From Larkinella sp051857545 (GTDB taxonomy: Bacteria > Bacteroidota > Bacteroidia > Cytophagales > Spirosomataceae), in assembly GCF_051857545.1 (NCBI RefSeq), contig NZ_JBPZHB010000007.1, positions 62,001 through 126,000 of the forward strand: a stretch of 64,000 nucleotides of DNA. The letters run 5' to 3'. The position numbers and the translations under genes are program-made. Below are positions 58,669 to 64,000 of this stretch, piece after piece (within the stretch, counting starts at the first letter, position 1; each line of letters begins with the position of its first letter). The notes under the pieces are model-generated. The model saw only the letters and a list, made by a program, of their open reading frames with translations. It had not been told where the DNA came from and made no database searches.

Positions 58669-60426
58669 ATGCCCGAGAATCCGCGCATACTCGAAACCCC
58701 CGCCCCCCGCGACCTGCCCACCTACACCCTCTTTCTGGAAGAGCAGGCGCTGGAAACGACGTTTCAGGTGTTGTCGATCCGGGTTCAGAAGGAGGTCAAC
58801 CGGATTCCAACCGCCTACCTCACGCTGAAAGACGGCAATCCGGCATCTGGAAATTTTCCGGCCAGCAACGACAGCCGGTTTGTTCCCGGAAAAAAGCTGG
58901 AAATCAAGGCGGGGTATCACCAAACGGAGAAAACGATTTTCAAAGGCATCCTGGTTCGGCAGGGAATCGAAGCCCGGTCGACCGGAACCACCCGGCTGAA
59001 CCTGCTCGCCAAAGACGTCTGGGTGAAAACGACGCTCGCGCCGAAATGCCGGTATTTCACCGAAAAGAAGGATTCGGAAGCCGCCGAAGAAATCGCGCAG
59101 ACGTATCGTGGGCTGGAAATCGACGCCGAAGACACCGGTTTTCAGCACGAAGAACTGATTCAGTATGACGCCACGGACTGGGATTACCTCGTGATGCGGG
59201 CCGAAGTCAACGGCAAATTGTGCCTGACCGACGATGGAAAGCTGACGATTCAAAAACCGGATTTTGATCAGGAACCGGTGGTCGAATTGCAATTTGGGGC
59301 CACCATGCTGGATTTCGACGCCGAAATGGACGCTCGCGATCAGGTCACGACGCTGAAAACCACCACCTGGAATTATGCCGACCAGGAACTGGCCGAAGCC
59401 GAAGCCGCCGAACCGACCGGAATCGAATCGGGAAACCTCTCGGCGCAGGATCTGGCCGAAGCGTTGACCGCCGAAGCGGTTCTTCAGCACGGCGGAAAAC
59501 TCGAAACGGAGGAGTTGCAAATCTGGGCCGATGCCGCGCTGCTCAAACGCCGGATGGCCAAAATCCGGGGTCGGGTGCGGTTTTACGGCCATGCCGACGT
59601 CAAGCCGGGTCTGATGATCAGCCTCGGCGGGCTGGGTGACCGCTACAATGGCAAGGTGTTCGTAACGGGCGTCAGTCACCAGTTGGCGGAAGGCAGTTGG
59701 GAAACGAACGTGCAGTTTGGGCTGAGTCCACAGTGGTTTGTGTCGGAAATGAACGTCGGCCAGACGCCAGCCGCCGGGTTGTTGCCCGCTATGGGCGGTT
59801 TGCAGATTGGCGTGGTGACCGGTCTGGAAGGCGATGCAACGGGCGAGGAGCGGATTCTGGTACGACTGCCGGTGATCGATCCGGCGGCCGAAGGCACCCG
59901 CGCCCGCGTCGCCAGCCTGGATGCCGGCCAGGAACGGGGCTTCTTCTTCCGGCCCGAAATCGGCGATGAGGTGGTGGTCGGTTTTCTGAACAACGACCCG
60001 CGCGAGGCCGTGGTGCTGGGCGGTTTGCACAGCAGCCAGAAAAACCTGCCGGAACCCTTTACTACCACCGACGACAACCACCAGAAAGGCTACGTTTCGC
60101 GCAGCAAACTGAAACTGGTTTTTGATGACGAGAAGAAAATTTTGACCATCGAAACCCCGGCCGGAAATCTGTTCAAACTGGACGAGGACGCCAAAAGCAT
60201 TACGCTACAGGATCAGAATGGTAACAAACTGATTCTAAACGACCAGGGTATTCAACTGGAAAGCAGCAAAGACCTGACGCTGAAAGCCGCCGGTAACGTC
60301 AAAATCGAAGGCGTTGGCGTGGAAGCCAAAGCATCCGCCCAATTTAAAGCAACCGGTTCGGCGGGTGTGGAAATGAGCAGTTCCGCCACGGCGGTTTTGA
60401 AAGGGTCAATCGTACAGATCAATTAA
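58669..60426 (+). CDS. eCIS spike, VgrG-like (Pvc8-like)
   Basis: 585 residues. The N-terminal gp27-like part has FQVLSIRVQKEVNRIPTAYL (about 26-45), KKLEIKAGYHQTEKTIFKGI and YDATDWDYLVMRAEVNGKL (about 165-183); the OB domain follows at about 370-455 (VTGLEGDATGEERILVRLPV, GFFFRPEIGDEVVVGFLNND); the end is a beta-helix needle rich in K, S and T (NLFKLDEDAKSITLQDQNGN). It trims the tube at the tip. No PAAR-repeat tip gene lies between it and gp25, unlike most systems. Confidence 0.9.
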   Translation: MPENPRILETPAPRDLPTYTLFLEEQALETTFQVLSIRVQKEVNRIPTAYLTLKDGNPASGNFPASNDSRFVPGKKLEIKAGYHQTEKTIFKGILVRQGIEARSTGTTRLNLLAKDVWVKTTLAPKCRYFTEKKDSEAAEEIAQTYRGLEIDAEDTGFQHEELIQYDATDWDYLVMRAEVNGKLCLTDDGKLTIQKPDFDQEPVVELQFGATMLDFDAEMDARDQVTTLKTTTWNYADQELAEAEAAEPTGIESGNLSAQDLAEALTAEAVLQHGGKLETEELQIWADAALLKRRMAKIRGRVRFYGHADVKPGLMISLGGLGDRYNGKVFVTGVSHQLAEGSWETNVQFGLSPQWFVSEMNVGQTPAAGLLPAMGGLQIGVVTGLEGDATGEERILVRLPVIDPAAEGTRARVASLDAGQERGFFFRPEIGDEVVVGFLNNDPREAVVLGGLHSSQKNLPEPFTTTDDNHQKGYVSRSKLKLVFDDEKKILTIETPAGNLFKLDEDAKSITLQDQNGNKLILNDQGIQLESSKDLTLKAAGNVKIEGVGVEAKASAQFKATGSAGVEMSSSATAVLKGSIVQIN

Positions 60427-60433
60427 CGAAACG

Positions 60434-60892
60434 ATGGTATCGGAAAACGATTTTTTAGGCCGGGGCTGGAGCTTTCCACCGGCATTCAACCCGCAGTCTT
60501 CGCCCAAAAGCGTGGCGATGACGGCGGGGCTGGCCGACATCGAGCGCAGTTTGCACATCCTGCTGACTACCCAGCCCGGCGAACGGCTGATGGTGCCCGA
60601 TTTCGGTTGCGACCTGCAGGATATGCTCTTTGAACCGATCAGTACGGCTTTGCAGGCGCGGGTAAAAGACCGCGTCGAAACGGCCATTCTGTATTTCGAA
60701 CCCCGGATCGATCCGCTTGATGTCACCATTGAAGAACCGCCCGAACAGCCTGGCTTGCTGCTGATTACGGTCAACTACCGCGTTCGCAGCACCAACACCC
60801 GGTACAATTTTGTGTATCCGTTTTACAAGAACGAAGGAACCGAAATTTCGAATTCAGCCGACCCTTCCAGCCTGCCTTCCTTTAGCCGTTAA
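60434..60892 (+). CDS. eCIS baseplate wedge, gp25-like (Pvc9-like)
   Basis: 152 residues. The GPW_gp25 domain shows FLGRGWSFPPAFNP, then the conserved ADIERSLHILLTTQPGERLM (about 34-53), PDFGCDLQDMLFEP and VKDRVETAILYFEPRIDPLD. The C-terminus is polar (NSADPSSLPSFSR). The protein starts the wedge of the baseplate next to the sheath. It begins 7 bases after the spike gene. Confidence 0.92.
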   Translation: MVSENDFLGRGWSFPPAFNPQSSPKSVAMTAGLADIERSLHILLTTQPGERLMVPDFGCDLQDMLFEPISTALQARVKDRVETAILYFEPRIDPLDVTIEEPPEQPGLLLITVNYRVRSTNTRYNFVYPFYKNEGTEISNSADPSSLPSFSR

Positions 60893-60904
60893 CAAACCAC
60901 ACCC

Positions 60905-63862
60905 ATGTCGCAGCCGTGTCCCGACAAAAATCCGCTCCAACGCGATGGACTCAGTCAGCCCCAGCGCCGACTCCCCGCGTTGCAACCGGAAAACACGCTC
61001 CTCGATGAGCGCAAGCCGGAAGACTTGCTGCGGTTTCTGGCTCTATACGCCCAGGAAGCCCGAATCCGGTTTTTCGACGCCACCAATACGCCCGACAACG
61101 GTGCCCTCTGGGCCGACCTGATGAATTATGAGCGGTATTTTTCGCTGGATGAGCTAAAGACCCGCAGCGACATTGAACCCCATTTTGCACTGATTCTCAG
61201 CTTTCTGCACCTGTTTGAAAAGCTCCAGGCCCACCAGAATACCTTAACCAAACGACACCTCGATTTTTACTACCGGGACGTATTGCAACTGAGTCCGCAG
61301 GCCCCGGTTCCCGACCGCGTCCACATTTTGTTCGAGTTGGCCAAAAACGCAACAGAGCAGATCATTGCGGCAAAAACCGAACTGGACGCGGGGAAAGATG
61401 GTCAGAAACAGCCGCTGATCTACCAAACCGCTCACAACCTGACCGCCAACCGGGCGAAAATCAGCCATCTCCGGACGGTTTTTCGGTCCGCTTCGAAAGT
61501 CTATTGTGCGCCGGTTGCCAATACGGCCGACGGCGTCGCCGAAACCCTCACGCCCGAAAATCCGGGCTGGAACGGATTTGGCCCCAAGGGCGGTGCCAGC
61601 AAAAACCGGTTTCCCGAGGCACGGCTGGGGTTCGCGCTGGCGTCGCCGGTTCTGCTCCTGGCGGAAGGTTCCCGGGAAATTACGGTGCAAATTTTTCCGC
61701 CGACGGACTTTAAACTTAAGAAAAAGGCGTTGCACCTCCGCGTTCAGCTCAGCGGCCCCCAAGCGTGGCTCGACGCCAGTGCGGTAACCACAGAGGTAGA
61801 CGAAGCGGTCATCACGCTGGTGGTGAAGGTATCGGCCACCGTAAAAGAAGCCATTGTAGCTTTCGACCCGGCGAAACTTGACGGCGGTTATGCCACCGAT
61901 GCGCCGGTTATGCGCTGCTGGCTGGCAGACGACGAATCGTATGACGACTGGAAACAACTGAGAATCCGTTCCGTACGAATTGACGTTAAGGTCGATGGCT
62001 TAAAAAAAACGCTGGTGCTGGAAAATGACCTCGGTCCGGTCAGTTCCGAAAAACCGTTCATGCCCTTCGGCCCCACACCCGCTGTAGGCTCCACCCTTGC
62101 GGTACGTTGCGACGAAATTCTTGCCAAATCGCCGGAAACCGTCACCGTTCACCTGACGGATTGGGTTGGATTGCCCGCAAATTTGAGCACCTATTACGAA
62201 GCCTACGGAACACCGTATACAACCCCAAACGCTTTCACGGTAACCGGAGACATTTTGGCCGTTCCCAAAAAAGGACTGCCCCTCTTCCAGGCAGCAAACG
62301 CAGAATTCAGACTAACCACCTCTTTACCAAGCACTTCGCCGACAGAAAACAACCCTGACAACCTCCTGAAAATCACCTTGGAATCCGATTTTGGTCATGC
62401 GGTTTATCCGCAGAAGCTAACCCAGGGCGTGATCGATCAGGCCAAACGGACACCCGGTCCGCAGAAAATTCCGAATCCGCCGTATACGCCGGTTTTGAAA
62501 AGTCTGACGGTCGATTACACCGCAACGACGGGGCGGGTTTTACTCCTGGGGCCCGAAACCGGCCATGACGGGGCGTCGTTTGCCAGCCGCCCCCTGCAAT
62601 GGTTTCATCTCGCGGCTTTCGGGCAGGCCGAAGAGCACGGTTATTTAAATAAGACTCAAACCGTTTATTTGCTACCGCAGTACAACCGCCACGGAACCTT
62701 TTTTATGGGTTTACAGGATGTCGGTCCGCAGGAAGCTGTCGCCATTCTGTTTCAGGTGGAGGAAGGAAGTGCCAATCCGGAAAACCAGGTGCCGACGGTG
62801 GAATGGAGCGTGCTGGTCCGGAATCAATGGCGTTTGCTGACGCGGGATGAGATTCTTTCCGACACCACCAACCACCTGCTGACGTCCGGCATTATTCAAT
62901 TTCTCCTTCCGAAAGAAACAACCACCGACAATACGCTATTGGAAGCCGGTTTTGTCTGGCTGCGCGCCGAACTGAAAATCGGTTCGGGGGCCGCGCCAAT
63001 CGACAGCGTGTGCAATTTTGTGGGCCTGCACCCCCAGGCGGTTTTGGCCAATTTTACCGACCAGAACAACGATCCGGCGCATTATGATTTACCGCTGGCG
63101 GCCGAAACCATCCAAAAGTTGCGCCGGAGCCTGGCCGCTGTGAAGGCCCTCAAACAACCGTATGCGTCGTTTGGCGGTCAACCGCAGGAATCGGACGCAG
63201 CCTATTACACCCGCGTCAGCGAACGGTTGCGACACAAACAGCGGGCCGTCAGCATCTGGGACTACGAACACCTGGTTTTGCAGACGTTCCCCAACGTGTA
63301 TAAAGCCAAATGCCTGAATCACACCAAAGTAAATACCGACGGCCAGACCTTGACGGAACTCGCCCCCGGTCATGTCACCCTCGTAGTCGTGCCGGATTTG
63401 CGGAATTTGAAAGACGTAAATCGGTTTGAACCCCGGGTTGATCTGAATACGCTGAGCGTGATCGCCCAATTCCTGCAACACCGGGCGGGCAAACCGGTCA
63501 CGATTCAGGTCACCAACCCCCGCTACGAACGGGTGAAACTTCGTTTTCAGGTGGCTTTCCGACCCGGTTTTGAACCTGCGGTTTACAAAAAAGTGCTCCA
63601 GCAGGATCTGATTGCTTACCTGACGCCCTGGGCGTTCGATACACAGGCCGAAATCGCCTTCGGAGGAACGGTTTACAAAAGCACCCTCCTCTCCTTTATG
63701 GAACGAAGAGATTACGTGGCGTTTGTCACGGAACTGAAAATGCAGCATTTCGTGGGCGACACCAGCACCGGGGAAGACCAGGAAGTCATTTCGGCATCGG
63801 ACGCCCGGGCGGTTTTGACCTCTTTCAGCGAACATGAAATAAACGACTTTACGGGCTGTTGA
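60905..63862 (+). CDS. eCIS baseplate J/gp47-like protein (Pvc11-like)
   Basis: 985 residues. The N-terminal 110 residues are helical (LQPENTLLDERKPEDLLRFL, FLHLFEKLQAHQNTLTKRHL), the middle is beta-rich and long, and the C-terminal third carries the baseplate-J signature: DAAYYTRVSERLRHKQRAVS (about 760-780), IWDYEHLVLQTFPNVYKAKC and VTLVVVPDLRNLKD. It joins gp25 and the next protein into the baseplate wedge. It begins 12 bases after the gp25 gene, with no PAAR gene between. Confidence 0.88.
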   Translation: MSQPCPDKNPLQRDGLSQPQRRLPALQPENTLLDERKPEDLLRFLALYAQEARIRFFDATNTPDNGALWADLMNYERYFSLDELKTRSDIEPHFALILSFLHLFEKLQAHQNTLTKRHLDFYYRDVLQLSPQAPVPDRVHILFELAKNATEQIIAAKTELDAGKDGQKQPLIYQTAHNLTANRAKISHLRTVFRSASKVYCAPVANTADGVAETLTPENPGWNGFGPKGGASKNRFPEARLGFALASPVLLLAEGSREITVQIFPPTDFKLKKKALHLRVQLSGPQAWLDASAVTTEVDEAVITLVVKVSATVKEAIVAFDPAKLDGGYATDAPVMRCWLADDESYDDWKQLRIRSVRIDVKVDGLKKTLVLENDLGPVSSEKPFMPFGPTPAVGSTLAVRCDEILAKSPETVTVHLTDWVGLPANLSTYYEAYGTPYTTPNAFTVTGDILAVPKKGLPLFQAANAEFRLTTSLPSTSPTENNPDNLLKITLESDFGHAVYPQKLTQGVIDQAKRTPGPQKIPNPPYTPVLKSLTVDYTATTGRVLLLGPETGHDGASFASRPLQWFHLAAFGQAEEHGYLNKTQTVYLLPQYNRHGTFFMGLQDVGPQEAVAILFQVEEGSANPENQVPTVEWSVLVRNQWRLLTRDEILSDTTNHLLTSGIIQFLLPKETTTDNTLLEAGFVWLRAELKIGSGAAPIDSVCNFVGLHPQAVLANFTDQNNDPAHYDLPLAAETIQKLRRSLAAVKALKQPYASFGGQPQESDAAYYTRVSERLRHKQRAVSIWDYEHLVLQTFPNVYKAKCLNHTKVNTDGQTLTELAPGHVTLVVVPDLRNLKDVNRFEPRVDLNTLSVIAQFLQHRAGKPVTIQVTNPRYERVKLRFQVAFRPGFEPAVYKKVLQQDLIAYLTPWAFDTQAEIAFGGTVYKSTLLSFMERRDYVAFVTELKMQHFVGDTSTGEDQEVISASDARAVLTSFSEHEINDFTGC

Positions 63863-63878
63863 GGCCCACCTCCAACCG

Positions 63879-64000
63879 ATGACCACCGCTTCCATCACGA
63901 TATCGCCCGCTCCTCCCCTGCAACCGGCCTCCGATTATGCGGCCCTGCGCGAAGCCGGATTGGCCTACATCGAACGCTACGCGAGCGCGAACTGGACGGA
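63879..64000 (+). CDS. Next eCIS baseplate protein (Pvc12-like), cut by window edge
   Basis: The first 40 residues are visible from the ATG at 63879, 16 bases after the baseplate-J gene. They read MTTASITISPAPPLQPASDY and then LREAGLAYIERYASANWTD. A stretch of L-R-x-x-G-L-x-x-I-E ending in W-T-D is how the second baseplate-J-like protein of these systems begins (often followed by an HDPG motif), so Pvc12-like is the best call, though little is seen. Confidence 0.6.
   Translation, partial: MTTASITISPAPPLQPASDYAALREAGLAYIERYASANWT

Noticed and set aside
58615..60081. 488-codon open frame antisense to the spike gene
   Set aside because: The plus-strand VgrG-like protein is clear over the same bases. 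The antisense product is His/Arg/Gly/Phe-rich with no domain; such frames arise from third-position GC bias.
53029..64000. Prophage tail module or type VI secretion locus
   Set aside because: There are no capsid, terminase or lysis genes, and no TssJLM membrane complex; the DUF4255 cap, LysM adaptor and DUF5908-like genes point to an eCIS.

Overview
The window looks like chromosomal DNA of a Bacteroidota bacterium of the order Cytophagales; the overall feel is Spirosoma/Larkinella-like, but that rank is inference. Supporting signs are a SusC/SusD pair, two further TonB-plug or carboxypeptidase-regulatory outer-membrane proteins, a GWxTD lipoprotein, lipoprotein signals of the Bacteroidota kind, and several promoters of the TTG-N19-21-TAnnTTTG type that is specific to this phylum. 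Base composition is mid-50s GC and fairly even, with AT-rich intergenic gaps. No transposase, integrase, rRNA or CRISPR array is visible. One tRNA gene, tRNA-Arg(CCG), is present.

Layout. 0-13 kb is housekeeping: a cut-off methyltransferase, a small cytochrome c, rlmB with a GWxTD lipoprotein, a second methyltransferase, two short-chain dehydrogenases around a trans-sulfuration enzyme, a cysteine desulfurase, glmM, an Anbu-type proteasome homologue with a transglutaminase, a NUDIX hydrolase and the tRNA. 13.9-20.4 kb is a four-gene block of unusual make-up: an S41-like peptidase and an M8-like (leishmanolysin-type) zinc peptidase, both without signal peptides, followed by an 833-residue exported coiled-coil/beta-barrel protein and a lipoprotein with repeated Ig-like domains. 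20.4-36 kb holds a large plug-only TonB-related protein, an MFS transporter, small exported proteins, a GNAT/MerR-TipAS divergent pair, an esterase, an S9 peptidase, pgk and an outer-membrane receptor. 37-47 kb holds nadE, an operon of a disulfide reductase with egtB and egtD (ergothioneine synthesis), a DMT transporter, a blaI/M56 sensor pair whose M56 protein ends in two POTRA-like domains, an unrecognised 350-residue protein and a PhnZ-like HD protein. 47.7-52.7 kb is a SusC/SusD pair.

From 53.0 kb to the right edge runs a one-direction operon for an extracellular contractile injection system (phage-tail-like, of the Afp/PVC/AlgoCIS class): cap protein, an unrecognised 276-residue protein, a 738-residue sheath with a large duplicated insertion, two tube proteins, a 54-residue DUF5908-like protein, a LysM adaptor, a VgrG-like spike, a gp25 wedge, a baseplate-J protein and the start of the next baseplate gene. 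It continues beyond the window.

The most unexpected pattern lies between genes. Around ten long palindromes of 30-175 bp sit at, or within a few bases of, stop codons. Several have arms that count to 41 nt with a 15-16 nt loop although their sequences are unrelated, and most arms are built of degenerate 7- or 8-base units. Three share a core (GGTGGCTGACGCAT) and heptamer arms of the form RGTWTWC. One of these splits the injection-system operon between the tube genes and the baseplate genes, and a fragment of the same family supplies the C-terminus and stop codon of the LysM adaptor.
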